Below are positions 9,601-22,264 of a DNA stretch of 64,000 bases, piece after piece; positions within the stretch are counted from its first letter, which is position 1, and the number at the start of each line of letters is the position of its first letter. Source of the stretch: Halichoerus grypus (lineage: Eukaryota; Chordata; Mammalia; Carnivora; Phocidae). The stretch lies in contig NC_135718.1 of assembly GCF_964656455.1 (NCBI RefSeq), forward strand, positions 19,294,449-19,358,448, written 5' to 3'. A program made the position numbers and the translations under genes. Under the pieces are notes generated by a model. It had not been told where the DNA came from. It did not search any database and was given only the letters and a program-made list of their open reading frames with translations.

Positions 9601-10875
9601 AGTTTTTAGTCTAGTGAAAGGTTACAATATGTACACAAATACGTAAAATGCAATAAAGGAAGGCTGACACTGGCCTAGCCCACCAAGGTACTCAACCAAT
9701 GTCCGGCGAAGGAGTGAATAAATGGATGACATAACCGTGGTATAGACAGATGGGAGTCTAAGAGTGGGAAACATTCACTTCCACTTGGGAGTTAATCCGG
9801 AAAGGGTGATGGAGCAGAGGACATGTAAATATTAACAACATAAATATTGAAAACAATCTGCTGGGTTACTGACGTTTCTCAAGTTCATTTGGGAAGGTCC
9901 CTACAAGGGGAATCCTTTTTCTAAGAGCCATTCCTCCCAGGAACCTGGAGACCAGGTGATGACTCAAGCCAGCGGGAACCCCTGCCCTGGGCTGCTGGGT
10001 CTCCAACCAGGCCACCTAATGTTTTCTACGAGGTGGGAAGCCGGACCAGGTTGCCCCTCCTCAAGATTTCCACAGGGCTGGGGACCCCTGGGAGGGATTC
10101 CTCAGCCTGGCGCCCTCTCTGCTGCTCCCACCCGTGGCTTCCACTGGCCACAGGCCTCCCACAGCTCCTAGCAGCTGATCCCGCTCTGAGGGCAGCGCTC
10201 GTGAGCAGTTCGCTCAACAATCCTAGGGGCAAAAGTGGCGACTCTCAAGGAATGTGATCTCCCAGGGGTGCCTCAAGGGGGGGCAGCTCCTGGGGTCATC
10301 AGGATCTTGCCCCTCCAGCAGCTCCTAGGAGCCCGGATGGCCAGCTAGCCGGCCAAGCACGTGTCCAAGCACACTTCAGAGGGGACAGTGCTGGACCAGC
10401 CTCCTGGTTTGCAGCAATGGTACCAGGGACACATATCAAAGAGCTCCTCCTTTACAAAACCTTTCCACCGCCCTCCAAGGACTGCAGATATAGTTACACT
10501 TCTAGCTGCCCAGCACGGGCAAGACCCAGGGTCATGAGCCTCTTGAATCAGGGAACACTCTCTCTCCCTTAAGAGGGTCTCCTACTATTCCTCAGTCCTA
10601 AGTGTGCTGAGGCTCAACTGTCTACTCAGTGCATTTGGCAGAAGTCCCAACAACCCATCTTCAGGATCAGGAGCACTTCTGTGACTCTGCCCCCAAGCCC
10701 TGACCTGCTTAATCCCCAGTAGATGGGTATGTTTCATCCTCATGATATTCCTGGGTTATGATCCTGTGGGACCTGCATCTTCTAGGGATTAACGTATCTA
10801 AATATCATCAGTGTTCACAAAGAAGTATTTCATACTGTTCCCTACCAGCCTAATGAGGCAGTCCTTAGTGCATTG
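9601..10875. other. Mostly unrecognised
   Basis: The part at 10430-10620 ('ccaaggactgcagatatag', 'agggaacactctctctccc') is vaguely L2-like in composition but too diverged to call. GC-rich 9940-10400 holds overlapping frames on both strands without domains. No exon can be supported. Confidence 0.45.
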
Positions 10876-10884
10876 GAAAATATA

Positions 10885-11095
10885 CTGGCACAGGAGTAAG
10901 GAGCCCCAGAATCTGCTTCCAGATTGCCACTCAGCAGCTGTGAAACTCGAAAAATAACCACCTCCCTAAGCCTCAGTTTCTTCACCTAGAAACTGATGTT
11001 AGATCTGCTCTACCTACCTCAGGGAATGGTTGTGGGACTGACATTAAATTAATGGAGGTGAAAGCTCTTTTAAAACACTATACTGATGCTGAGTT
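10885..11095 (+). repeat. MIR element
   Basis: Sense MIR order: 'cttccagattgccactcagc', 'agctgtgaaactcg', 'ctaagcctcagtttcttcac', 'acctcagggaatggttgtgg', 'aggtgaaagctctttt'. Nearly the full MIR length is represented. Confidence 0.8.
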
Positions 11096-11099
11096 AATA

Positions 11100-12050
11100 T
11101 ATTAGTGCATTTATTCTTTAATTTGCAAGAAGTGCATACAATAAGAAATTCCTTATCAGTGTCATAAATGCTCAGATTGCAGTACCAAATGACTCAATAA
11201 CCACCCTGTCCCTTTAGTGTACAAAGTATCATGAGGGACAGAACAAGGTTTACGGCCTAGTCTTTTCTCCTAGTGATTTAAGCCCAGTGGGGATTATAAT
11301 CTAATTTAACCTTGCTGCATCTAAAGACAGTAGAGAGGACTCAGAATATCATCCAAGCCATATCCCTCACTTAATAGGGAGGGAAACTGAGGTTAACTAA
11401 TAACCAACTAATACCCAACAACAGCTATAAGACTAGCTAGCACTTATTGTGTGGTTCCTGTGTCGGAGACTTGCTTACAACCCTCAGCAGGACTGTAGCC
11501 TGGGCCTGGGACCCCAGTTGTCCAGACTCCTTGGCCAGGAGTATTTCCATGAGTATATATAGATCTACTTCTCTGCATCTGCCCTGTTCATTGAGCTTTT
11601 CTGTCAAATGCTTCTCTTTTGTGATTCTCACACTGAGTGTCCTGAAAAGAACTGAAACAGCGGGCCCAACAAAGGAATATTACAGGAGGTAGCCTGGAGC
11701 AACTGAGGCACGAGAGAGGAAGAAAGAGACACTCAAAAAACGGAAGCCAAAGTGAGGGTAACCTAAAATGACTGACATTTTAAGCTACTCTATAGAGAAC
11801 ATAATAGATGTGCTGGGGAATTACAGAAAAAATACGGTTTCAGCCAAACAGAAACATTTATTTGAGTCCAGGTGATAAAGTATCTACCTGTGACATAACA
11901 GAAGAGTAATTATCAGGGTCTCTAGAATAGTTTTCATTAAGCTTAATCAATAAAGATTGAAAAATCCTAGAAAGTCTTCTCATGCCACGCTTGGACTATT
12001 GCAGTAGCCCAGTTACCTACTACAGCTACGACAACTGCAAATACTACTAT
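11100..12050. other. Mostly unrecognised
   Basis: AT-moderate DNA. A faint antisense MIR trace may lie near 11430-11500 ('gctagcacttattgtgtggt'). No exon or recognisable retroelement otherwise. Confidence 0.45.
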
Positions 12051-12051
12051 A

Positions 12052-12052
<1 letters not shown>

Positions 12053-12089
<37 letters not shown>
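12053..12089. repeat. (CA)n microsatellite
   Basis: About 18 uninterrupted CA dinucleotides. The antisense frame across it reads as a VC-repeat and is not a protein. Confidence 0.98.
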
Positions 12090-12092
<3 letters not shown>

Positions 12093-12715
12093 CTCCTCTG
12101 TGGTCTTTGGGCTCAGGAAGATTGACAAGAGCATCCGTCCCAAGACACTCCTCTAAAGTAACCTTGGGAAATCTGGATGGCGTCTTCCAGGAATGGCATT
12201 TCATGACAACCTCTCTATGTGGAAGCTTCCTTGTTCCCCAAGCAACAGTAGCCCCAGAAGACTGTGGCCCCAGTGTCACCAGCCCTCTTCCACATTTGAG
12301 GATCAGGGGCTCATGTGGGACCTGTCCTCCAGGTGACAGTCCTACCTCAAGTTCTCCTGTGTGGGGAGCCCAGAGCAGGTAGCAGTTCCTAACCAAGCAG
12401 ATGTCTACCTGAGAAACTAGCCACTGGGGTGCCCACTGTTCACAAGAGACTTTGGGAAAGGAATCCCCACCCCTTCTCCCCAAAGAGGGAGAGGGAGAGT
12501 GGAACCAGCCTCTCTTCAAAAAAATGTGAGCTTCTCTCTCCTTCTCAGCCTCTCCCTGTTGGGGAGGAATGGTCTGGGGTTCCAGTTAAGGCTGGGAGGC
12601 TGAGAACTGAAGGTGGAAAGCAGCTCTTTCAGGAGACCCAAAGGGGCAGACCCCAAACTCAGATGTTCTCTAAACTCAGAACTGGAGGTACAAAGGGGAC
12701 AGGACAGTGCTGACC
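12090..12715. other. No recognisable feature
   Basis: A minus-strand frame of 155 codons covers 12052-12519 but begins in single-copy DNA and ends in the CA microsatellite as a Val-Cys repeat. It has no domain and overlaps plus-strand frames. I see no repeat here. Confidence 0.5.
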
Positions 12716-12795
12716 CATGGGGTTGTTGTGAAGAAAATGAGTGAACACGTGGGCATTTCTTGCCCAGTGCTGAGCACACAGTGTACGCTGTAGAA
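12716..12795 (+). repeat. MIR 3' fragment
   Basis: 'catggggttgttgtgaagaa' then 'cccagtgctgagcacacagt' corresponds to the sense MIR 3' part (…gggttgttgtgagg…agtgcctggcacat…). Confidence 0.6.
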
Positions 12796-12799
12796 GTGC

Positions 12800-13230
12800 G
12801 TGCATTATGTCATCACTTACAGTCCTGGCTGAATTTCCAGATCATCTGGGAATATCCTGCTCAGCACAGCCACCAACCTCTTCCGCTAAAGACTGCCTCA
12901 GAGACAAAGCAAAATGTTCAATACGGTCATAGCTTAACTACTGGTATCTTGGTTCACTCATCAGCACAAATGTTAGAACTAAGAGATCTTAGATGCCAAG
13001 GGTGAAACAGCATGGAAAGAGATGGACCAGCCTGTGTGGTTTTCACACTTCCGGCTTCTAAGCCGTGAACTCTCTCTTCGTATGAAATACTAGGTGGAAG
13101 ACTAAAATATAATGCTGATGTGATTGAAGCAGGTCCGGGAGATGTGGGATGGGGACACTCACCTTATCCTGTCCCCTTTGTGGCAGTCCCTGGGCCTCCA
13201 AGGGACACAAGTTAAAAAGCAAACTGACCG
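12800..13230. other. No recognisable feature
   Basis: Single-copy-looking, no exon or repeat that I can support. Confidence 0.5.
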
Positions 13231-13231
13231 A

Positions 13232-13348
13232 GGGGCACCTGGCTGGCTCAGTCGGAAGAGAATGTGACTCTTGATCTCAGGGTCGTGAGTTCGAGCCCCA
13301 CCCTGGGTGTAGAGATTACTTAAATAATCTTTAAAAATAAATAAATAA
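13232..13348 (+). mobile_element. Short (old-type) Can-SINE
   Basis: 'ggggcacctggctggctcag', 'gactcttgatctcagggtcg', 'tgagttcgagccccaccctg', 'gtagagattacttaaataat', ending in an AATA-rich tail. The next SINE sits directly in or after its tail. Confidence 0.92.
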
Positions 13349-13560
13349 GGAACCCCTGGGTGGCTCAGACGGTTGAGCGTCTGACTTCGGCTCAGGTCAT
13401 GATCTCAGGGTCCTGGGATCGAGCCCCGCTTTGGGCTCCCTGCCCAGCGGGGAATCTGCTTCTCCCTCCCTCTTTCCCTCTGCCTGTCCGCCCCCACCCA
13501 CCGCTTGTGCTCTCTCCTTCTCTCTCAAATAAATAAAATCTTTAATAAATAAATAAATAA
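13349..13560 (+). mobile_element. Can-SINE, full length
   Basis: Starts 'ggaacccctgggtggctcag'; body 'atgatctcagggtcctggga'; long TC-rich stretch; tail AATAAAATC plus AATA repeats. AAATAAATAA occurs at both borders, but this is also the A-tail motif of the neighbouring short SINE, so the TSD is ambiguous. It probably inserted into the older SINE's tail. Confidence 0.93.
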
Positions 13561-13742
13561 GCCAAATGGATCAAACATCACATTCTCTTAAACTCAGATA
13601 GGCTTTGACTTTGTTCTACTTTGAGCCTTGTAAGTTCTGAAATTATAATTTATCTTCAAGATTACGTTCAAGACTTGTCAGGTCCTTCACTCAAAGCATC
13701 CCCGCCCATAAATAGCACACAGAGAAAACTCTGAGGTGACCG

Positions 13743-13760
13743 CCCCCCCCCCCCCCCCCC
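13743..13760. repeat. Poly-C run (18 C)
   Basis: C homopolymer followed by CGCCGCC; length is uncertain because of slippage. Overlapping proline- or glycine-rich frames are artefacts of it. Confidence 0.95.
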
Positions 13761-13769
13761 CGCCGCCAT

Positions 13770-16395
13770 CAGGGCAGAGGGGCCGGGCAGAGCTGGCTGG
13801 GCTGGGGCTTGTCCCACACTGGCCTGTTGGTTGCTCCAGCGTTCCCAGCACGCCTGCAGGCTTGCCTTCTCAGAGGCAGGCGTCCAGCAAAGGAATGCCA
13901 GGGTCACCCATTGGTTCTTTTACTTTTGACCCCAGCATTTAAATCCTGGCTGTATCACAAGCAGCAGGAGGGCGTTCATGGTGCCACAGTGGACAGGGGG
14001 GTGAGACGTGTCAACAAGGGTTTACAGGCTGAAGCTGTTTATCTTACACTGAACCTGACCCCTCATCAGAAGAAGGACGGACAGCCCTGTCCTGGTTCAA
14101 AGGCAAGCTGCAGCGTTGGCCCAAAGGGCCACATTTCAGACCTGCGACTGAAGAGTTGAGAAGAGCTTTTAAAACAAGAAAAACAAAGAAACACCACAAC
14201 TGATAGCCAAGGACTTAAAATGAAATGAGATTCCATCGGGGCTTCACGTAAAATTAGATGCCAAATCCAGATTATCCCCAAGTTTACAAACACCCACTGA
14301 ACAATTCTGCCACAAATAGTGCCGCCTACTCTCCGCCCCGCTTCCTCCCAAGCCATTATCTTGAACCGTCCGCACATTTCTGTGGGTGCCCTGCAAGAAT
14401 GGGAACCCCAGAGCCCCAGCTCCACAAGGCTGTCTACCAGCATCGAAAGGAGTGGCTTCTCTTTTTAAAGCTACAAGTTAAGAGGGTGGTTTTTTTTAAA
14501 CCTTTATTGTTCTTTTTTTTTCTCCTGAATGATAAAAATAATTCCTGCTTGTTACAGACGCTTGGATTCAGAGCTATAAAATTGAAAAAGTGAAACACCT
14601 TCTGAAATCTCAGCCTCTGACAACAGCCGCTATTAATAATTTGAGAAACAAGAGTTTCATTTCACTTATTATCCAGCAAAAAAAAAAAAAAAAAAATCAT
14701 CGAACCTACATACTTGAATAGATACTAGTAGAGAAATGAGATTTTAGTTTTAGATCATATGCAGCAAAACTAAAGTGTTCAAAAAATATCACCTTCTCCA
14801 ATAATTACAACTGTGAAAATTGTCGGAAAAACATGTATCTAAATAAAAGGTCATGAAGTTGGTTCTCACAAATGCATGTAACAGAAAAGAATTTTTTTTA
14901 AAAAAGCTGATAAATGTCTAGTTGGGATTAAGCTGGAAATTCAAAAGCACAAAACTAATTTGAACTGAATTACCAGGGTGGCCAATACATAGAAACTGCT
15001 ACATGATTTGTGGCGTCCAGTGGGAAATGAAAATTTGGAGTCCCTTGTTTAAAAATGATTAAGAATTTCAAAATGGCAGCAACAGAGAATTAAACCAAGG
15101 ACAGGCCTTTCTAAGCAAGAAACTGCAAACCTCACACACAGGTCACATGCCAGTGCGGCCGGCCCTGTTCATGCACATTAATTTAACCATGACCACCAAG
15201 TGTTTACTCTGTATTTTTAAGGCTTCAGATCTATCATGTTTGCCTTTAAGATCATTCATTGCGTTTTCTGAAAAGGTTCAGCTTTCTCTAAGGAATAAAT
15301 TGGCGAGATGAGAATAAGGCCAGGAAAAAACATGAAAAAAAAAAAACCAGTTTATTTTTAGCTTGACCTTGATTAAATCATATGTTTTCTGATGTATTTT
15401 CCAGTTGAAATGAATTGGCTATGCAGCTAATACTGTAGAAATACAAAACACTCTGGAATATCAGGTTAGCCAAAATAAAATCTTAAGCTCCATTTCACAT
15501 CCAAAAATCTACATCCAAGATTATTTACAACATGAGATAGTTTTCTAGGATAAATTTTGGAATATGCTTTCAATTTTTTTTTTGATAACAAACTATGTGC
15601 TTCTTCCCCTATACTCTAATAAGCCGTCACTAAATAGACTTCCCACAAAAATAAAGGAAAAGAAAACCTTATCACTTGGCAGATTAAACTGTATAAAATT
15701 AAGAATTCTCTTTAGCCCCTTTAAAGTGCAAAAAGTTCGTTTTACGACAAAAATTTGCTGCATAAAGTAGTCATCCTAGCACCTCCCTGGGTCATCTGAA
15801 CATACTTCCATGTTTAACTTGAGCTGGGGCATGCATAAGAATAGCTTGATCTTTAATACACGATAGGAATACCACAAATTCTTTCTAAACTGCTATAAAA
15901 GGCTCGCAAAAGCCAACAAAAGGCCTGGGCCACATTCCTTGGCAATTATCAGTAGGAGGAGGAAGCAAAGACAGAGGAGAAAAGTGGTCTGTAAAAGGCG
16001 TGGACTACAACAACCAAGCCTCTTCCATTAGGAAAAACAGCTGCAGAACCTTTTCTCTCTCAAGCAAGGGAGAACCACTTTTGTTCCTGAGGTTTAACCT
16101 CTGACAGACAAATTGAACACAGGGTCCTAAATTCCCCACCCTTGAGCCCAGGAGAGACCAGAATAGCTCTCCATACCCAAACCTGAATCCTGATGGATGC
16201 ATCTCAGAGCCCCGGGGGAGTTCTTCAAGCTTCCCTTCGGGTTCAACACTGTCACCCAATGAATGCGGTCTAACTGCAACTGCTGCAGGTTTTCGGGGCC
16301 GGGGGGGAGGGGCAGGGGTCCGAAAGAGGACCATCAGCCTGAGCTCCCTTCTCAGGGTCCAGGGCTAGTCTCAAGACACACAGATGTTGCCCATG
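13770..16395. other. Repeat-poor single-copy block
   Basis: Apart from an A run near 14680-14697 I recognise no SINE, L1, MIR or LTR in 2.6 kb. It is AT-rich, with many stops in all frames after 14.6 kb. Absence of repeats suggests a conserved non-coding or regulatory stretch, but that is an inference. No exon is supported. Confidence 0.5.
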
Positions 16396-16399
16396 CCAG

Positions 16400-16600
16400 A
16401 TAGAGAGGGGAAGACAGCTCACGTTAAGATCTTACTGTATGCTGGAACCTCCCCCAGGACCTCTGTGCACATTATATTATTAACCCAAACAAAATCTTAG
16501 CATTTTGCAGATGAGGAAGCTGACCACAACTGGTAAGGTAACTTGCTCAAAGTCACAGGGCTACAAATAGGCAAGGCTGGGCTTCAAATTCCAGTCAACT
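16400..16600 (-). repeat. MIR element
   Basis: Antisense order: 'cattatattattaacccaaa', 'cattttgcagatgaggaagc', 'taaggtaacttgctcaaagt', 'cacagggctacaaatagg', 'ggcttcaaattccagtc'. A good MIR match over about 200 bases. Confidence 0.85.
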
Positions 16601-16604
16601 GACT

Positions 16605-17775
16605 TCCCAAATCCCCTGCTTTTTCCTTAGTGTTGAAACCCAATGTGGGGTTTCCCCAGGGCAGGAATTAAGGCAGGGCTTTGTCTCCATAGAATTTAGA
16701 ATAATAACAGAACCACTAAAAGTCATCTACTCTTTTTCTTTTATCACCAAGCATCAGCAATTCTAAACAATGTCAGTGAGAAGCTATTCCTCCTGGAAAG
16801 CAAAATATTTTGTGAGCTTAAGTTCGAAACAATTCCTACAGTTACTGTAGAGTTCGAATATTACATATGGAAACTTCAAATGAGCATATCTGTCATATTT
16901 ACCCTTTGATAAACAATGTATTTACAGGAAAAGTAATTTGAAGAACTCCTACCTTTGCAGGTGGTCCCACCCCATGCAAACCCAAACATCAACTGATTTC
17001 AGAAATAACTTAATAATAGGTCAGAATCTTCTGATTCCACTTTCGACACAGTTCCGTCTCCAATCTCGGCAGTACTATATATTCATATGTTTAAACAGAT
17101 TTACCATCAACAGTGAGAGCACAGAGTTACTTCAGTTCTGGCCCTCTGTGACCATGTGGAGCTTTCATTTGTATTTAAAATTTAAAACCACAAACTGCAA
17201 GATACATCTTGCATTTTGCTTGGCATGAGCAAATTTTAACTCAGCTGTGAAATATTGTATTAAATTGACCAGTATCTTTAAAACTTCAGTGTCTTTTTTT
17301 AATCCTTACAAAGTAAAGGGAAAAAATCAAGAAAATAATGGCTGCTGCCTACGTGATTTTTACCGAAAATAATTTCGTCACTCACGGAAGAGGAATATGA
17401 AAAATTATCTGTCCAGGTGTCCAGCGTGCTGGCTGAGCTTTCACTGCACTCCACCAAACTGACCCCACGCCACAGGCAGAAACAGCATCCTGCCGGAACC
17501 GGGGAAAAGTGTGGCCGGCCAGCAATCCAGCTCCTAGTCCACAGTGGTGAACTGTTAGATCCAGTTGATTGTCCAGCAACACCACACATCTGTTCTCTCC
17601 TGGGAAGAATGCTCTTACAAACAAATTTATGATTCCACAACGATCCTTACCTTTGACCCAAGCACACTTTCTGTGCAAAACTGACGCTTTTCTTCAAATC
17701 CACATGTTTCCAAATCTTTCTCAAATACAAAGACCATCAAAATTCCCAATCTCAGACATGGTGGCATCAACACTG
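16605..17775. other. No recognisable feature
   Basis: AT-rich single-copy DNA. Overlapping frames at 17.3-17.7 kb on both strands have no known domain. No repeat recognised. Confidence 0.5.
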
Positions 17776-17779
17776 ACCA

Positions 17780-18025
17780 CCCTTTCCCAGACGTTCATTC
17801 TCTCCCCACCCTGCACTGCCCACCAAGCTGTCCACTGGGTTTTTTCAAGCCCTCGGTAATCTGATAGCACACAATCTACATTGGCTATTATTTGCAACTA
17901 CTTAATTCCCCAGACCAAAGGTGAATATTTCTTGAAGACAAGAACCATCACCACACCACTTGGATCTCCTTCCCTCATCTATCCCTTACACAGTCTTGGA
18001 CACACTGTAAAAGCCAGTGACTCAT
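17780..18025 (+). repeat. L2 3' end
   Basis: 'tttcttgaagacaagaacca', 'ttggatctccttccctcatc', 'acacagtcttggacacactg' follows the L2 3' end order (…ccttgagggcagggacc…ctttgtatccccagcac…cagtgcctggcacat…). Diverged. Confidence 0.65.
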
Positions 18026-18099
18026 TCTAATTTATTTAACAAGTACTAATACAATACTTACTATAAGTCAAAGAATTGAACATAAACTTATTGTTGGGA

Positions 18100-19015
18100 G
18101 CCACAAATTTAAATAACAAAGTTATACCTATTACAGTAGGAAATCTAAACATGTGATTTCCATATGACCTGATGATTGCCCCCTTGGGCATTCATCTCAG
18201 AGCAATGAAAACATATGTTCACATGAAAACCTATACACAAATGTTCGTAGCAGCTTTATTTGCAATAGCCAAAAATAGGTGAATGGTTCAACTGGTGAAT
18301 GGTTAAAGAAACTGTGGTACGTACATACCACGGAATACTGGCCAGCAAGAAAAGGGAATGAACTATTGATACACTCAACAACTCGGGTAAGTCTCCAGGA
18401 AACTATGCTGAGTGAATAAAGCTAATCCCAAAAGGCTGCAAATGGTATGATTCCATTCATATAACATTTTTTGAAAGGACAAACTTATTTTTTTTCAAGA
18501 TTTTATTTATTTATTTGAGAGAGAGAGCATGAATTGGGGGGAGGGGTAGGAGAGGGAGAAGCAGATTCCCTGCTGAGCAGGGAGCCCAATCCGGGGCTCG
18601 ATCCCAGGACCCTGAGATCATGACCTGAGCTGAAGGCAGCCGCTTAACTGACTGAGCCACCCAGGAGCCCCTGAAAGGACAAACTTTTAGAAATGGAGAA
18701 CAGATTAATCATCGCCAGGGCTTGCTGAGAAAGGGAGGTAGGTGGGTGTGGTCATAAAAGGGCAATGTGAGGGATAAAACCACACACAACTAACTGCACG
18801 AACACATCCAAATGAGTATGCACAACACTGGGGAGATCTGAATAAGATAGGTGGATTGTATCAGTGTTGATATCCTGGTTGCCATATTGTACTGTATTTT
18901 TGCAAAATGTTACCAGTACGGGGAAACTAGAATAAATGGAACATGTACTTGGGAACTCTGGATTATTTCTGTATCTGAATCTACAATGATCTCAACAAAA
19001 ACTTCAGTTAGAAAA
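18100..19015 (+). mobile_element. Old L1 3' end (L1M type), split by a SINE
   Basis: Typical L1 ORF2-3' end text on the plus strand: 'cacaaatgttcgtagcagct', 'ttatttgcaatagccaaaaa', 'aaactatgctgagtgaataa', 'tgattccattcatataacat'. After the SINE at 18487-18672 it continues with 'atggagaacagattaatcat', 'ttgatatcctggttgccata' and 'aactctggattatttctgta'. Non-coding relic; no intact ORF2 domain. Confidence 0.85.
18487..18672 (-). mobile_element. Can-SINE, antisense, inside an L1
   Basis: Reads as reverse complement: T-rich tail, AAGATTTTATTTATTTATTT, GA-rich segment, 'gggctcgatcccaggaccct', ending 'gactgagccacccaggagcc'. Perfect 14-bp TSD GAAAGGACAAACTT at 18473-18486 and 18673-18686 lies in the L1, so it is younger than that L1. 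Confidence 0.96.
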
Positions 19016-19039
19016 GTAGTAAACCAACAAAAATATCTC

Positions 19040-19285
19040 AAACTAGTAAGATTTATTTATTTAACAAATAATATGGTGCTTACCAATTGCCAGGTAATAT
19101 TTTAAGCACCTATACATTAACTCATTGACTCCTAAGAACCGTATGTGACATGCACTATGCATTATTCTCATTTTGCAGATGGAGAAACTGCAGTACAGAG
19201 AGCTTAAACAACTTATCCAAAGGACACACAGCAAGTAGGTTAACAGTTGGAATCTGATTCCAAGGCAGGTAATCTAGATCCAGAA
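19040..19285 (-). repeat. MIR element
   Basis: Antisense MIR: 'gcttaccaattgccaggtaa', 'taactcattgactcctaaga', 'ctcattttgcagatggagaa', 'gagcttaaacaacttatcca', 'acacagcaagtagg', 'gaatctgattccaaggcag'. Nearly full length. Confidence 0.88.
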
Positions 19286-19289
19286 CCCT

Positions 19290-22050
19290 CCCCTTGGAGA
19301 TCTCTTGATTTCACCCTCAGATGCTGGGGGCCACCAAGCAGACAAGACCCTTAATCCCAACAGTACCTATTCTGGAAGATTCCCCAAATCCAAACGAAAA
19401 GTGTGACAAATCCTTCTGATTATAAAGCCAATCAAGAACCTCCCAGGCTGTCAACTTTCAGGGAAGTAAGCAGAATTACTGGCTTTTAATGTAAAATCTT
19501 CCGCCGTGGGAGGATGAGTACCTGTGACAAGAACGGTTTGCCACAGGGTAACATCCACTCCTCCTCCATAGGTTGGAAAACGAAGGGAACAGTTGGGCAC
19601 ATCTGGGAGCACGTTTCGGTGGGAAAGAGTGAAGAGTCCTAAAAAGCAAAATGCATTTGGGAGTCGATGAAAATGGGAGGCTGAAACAGGACCAGGGGAC
19701 AACGTCACACTTCACACACCCTGGCCCCAGTCCACGGTCCTGCCGCCCCGTCACCAGGGTGCTGTGTCTTTAGCTCACTGCCTTATCAGCTTCGGGCCCA
19801 TGCTAGCCAGCGTGGGCCCTGGGGACTGAAATCCAGAACCTCTGTGGCATTCCAGAGCCACAGGCCTATAACAGGACAAGCTGGTTCGGAAGATTTTCAG
19901 ATTATCAAGTGGGGAAGAGAGGAATGTCACGGCGTCTGGGTGGACATGGCGACATTCATCAAAAAGACAGCTACCATGAAACCGCAGTCTCCCTTTCCTA
20001 CTGGAGTGGTGGAGAGCAGATGCAGGGGTATGGACATGCCTGTTAAAAATCAAAATTATTTTAGCAGAGAAATCATTTCCCAAGATTCGGTGCTAGAAAG
20101 GGCAAAATGAACACTAGACACAAACTTTTCAAAAGATAAACTTCCAACCAGAGGGCCCTATAACTTAACACCAACCCACTGGGTAAATGATATGAACAGT
20201 CTGTTACCAATGGGCCAGCCTGATATGATGAACCAGCCAGAAAAAAAGGGGATATGGGGCCAGACTTTATTGGTCTCTATGGCAGCAGCTCATAAAAATT
20301 CTCAGTTAAGCCTTGGTTTATCAGTCGATGAAAATTAAGCCGCACGGTGAACTCTGGGCTGGAAGAAACCACGGAGAAATGAAGTTCTTCACAATCTGTG
20401 ATGCTGAGAAAAAACAACTGGGAAAGGTCACTAGGAAAATGGATTCTCAGCTCACCCCACCACCGACAGCCTAAAATGACTCAGGCCCACGTGTCAGTTT
20501 TCGTACCTAAACAGCATTTCCTTTGCAACAAGGATCCAAAATTTCCACTCGCAGATGAGAGAGGTAAACGGAGACTCTTGGCGCCATCGGGAGGAGGCCA
20601 CAGATGTGAGAATAAGTACATCACTGGACATGGTGAGGTGGAGGCATGGAAAGACCCTGGGCCCCTGGAGTCCCTGCTGAACCACTAAACCAACCCTGGG
20701 CCTCCTGCCCCCAGACTTTGTATCAAGTCAAGGATAAACGTCCCTCTGGTATAAGCCACTATTTGCTGGGGTTTCTGCTGGCAGCCAAACATTTCTTGTT
20801 GTACTGGGGCCAGGGTGTGTGAAGTGTGACGTTGTCCCCTGGTCCTATTTCAGCCTCCCGTGGGTTGTACCTGCCCATGATGATTTTGCTCAACAGCTGT
20901 ATTACGATGGCCAGTGTCGCCCTCCCTACCGACCCTGGCACGCTGTAGGTCTCTCTGTCCTGGTATCTAAATCTCAAGCCCCCAAGTACTAGAATGCGGC
21001 ATCTATAAACCTGGCCAGCCTTGTCACCTGGAAATCTGGGGCTGGTGCCGAAGGCACAACAGATAAATACAAAGATACAGAAAGGGGGGGGGGTGGAGGA
21101 AGGTGGAGAGAGGGGAAAAAAAAAAACCAGCAAGGGGGAAAATATAAGGGAAAAGAGAGAGACAGGAAACAACTGCCTTTTAAAAATGTGCATTTTTTTA
21201 AGGGATGCCCACATGCTTTTCAAAATCAGCCTGCTCGGAGTAAGAAGCCCCTGTGTGCCTGACCTCCATCTCCTCGCCTCTCTGGAAAGGCCAGCGCCCA
21301 TCAGCAGAGACCCTCGGCCACATGGCGGAGACGTGTGAATGACCGATGGGCTTCTTGGTTTGCCTGGGCCTGACTTGGCGGGGCAAAACATATTTTACAT
21401 TAGCTTAGGTCTTGATATTCTATCATGTTCCCTGTCGAGAGGCCAAATAGTTCTTGGAACCTTGCACAGCAAGTGACATATAACAGAACCCTAGGAAAGG
21501 GGATGGCTCTTTGCCCTTAAATTAAAGGCTCTTCTTACCCCTCCCACCTCCACGGCAGTGGTCTGGCCTGTGGGGCTGGGAGCTGATGTCTACTCAAGAA
21601 AGGTCACCATTCTTTGCCAGCAACTAAGGTACTTTTCATAGGGGGACAGTTGCAAGGTGGGGGGCTACTTGCAACGGGTTGCTTTGGGCGATCTGCATCA
21701 CTGAACCCGGAACGGCAAGTGGGACGGGGCAGGCACCCCGGGCTCTGGATGGAGCATGGCTGAAGGCTGAAGAATGTGTATGTGCCAAGCAAAACACCTT
21801 CCTTTTCCAGCCACAAGCTGTCTTCAGTGAACCTTGTCCTGCCACCCCCAGGGACACTCTGTCAGGCTGTAAGGGGATAACCTCAAATGCCACCTCACAT
21901 GACACTGTCCGGAATGCTGGCGGCCCAGCGACCGGAGTGTCTGTGCCCTCCTTGTGGGTGTCAATGCTCTCACAAGGACTCACGGTCCTCACAGGCAGGC
22001 AGGACTCCTAACGGACAACTGCCAGCAAGGACAGCTCCCAGGCAGGAGGC
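19290..22050. other. Repeat-poor stretch without supported exon
   Basis: Includes a 210-codon minus-strand frame (20759-21391) with no domain. Its Pro/Phe-rich middle is the antisense of an A/G-rich patch at 21080-21160. No splice-bounded exon or known protein is recognisable. The A-rich/purine patch is the only simple repeat. Confidence 0.5.
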
Positions 22051-22264
22051 TGGGGCAGCTCGGAAGTGCTCCTCTCTCCAGCCTCTCACCCCAGCACAGC
22101 CAGCTGTGGCCTCTCTGGGGCTCAGCCCTGCTCCCCAGCCCATCTCCTGTATTGACGGGACCCGGCAGGGCGTTATGGGGCAAGAGCAGGAAATACAAGG
22201 CAAAGACTCTGCCCACAGGGCGTGCAATATCTAGGTTAAGAGACAGGGCCTTTTGGAAACAAAA

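Noticed and set aside
12052..12519. 155-codon minus-strand frame
   Set aside because: Ends in a Val-Cys run that is the CA microsatellite read antisense; the rest has no domain.
20759..21391. Longest open frame in the window, 210 codons on the minus strand
   Set aside because: No domain, biased Pro/Phe/Ser middle caused by an A/G-rich patch, opposing frames on the plus strand, and no splice or promoter context.
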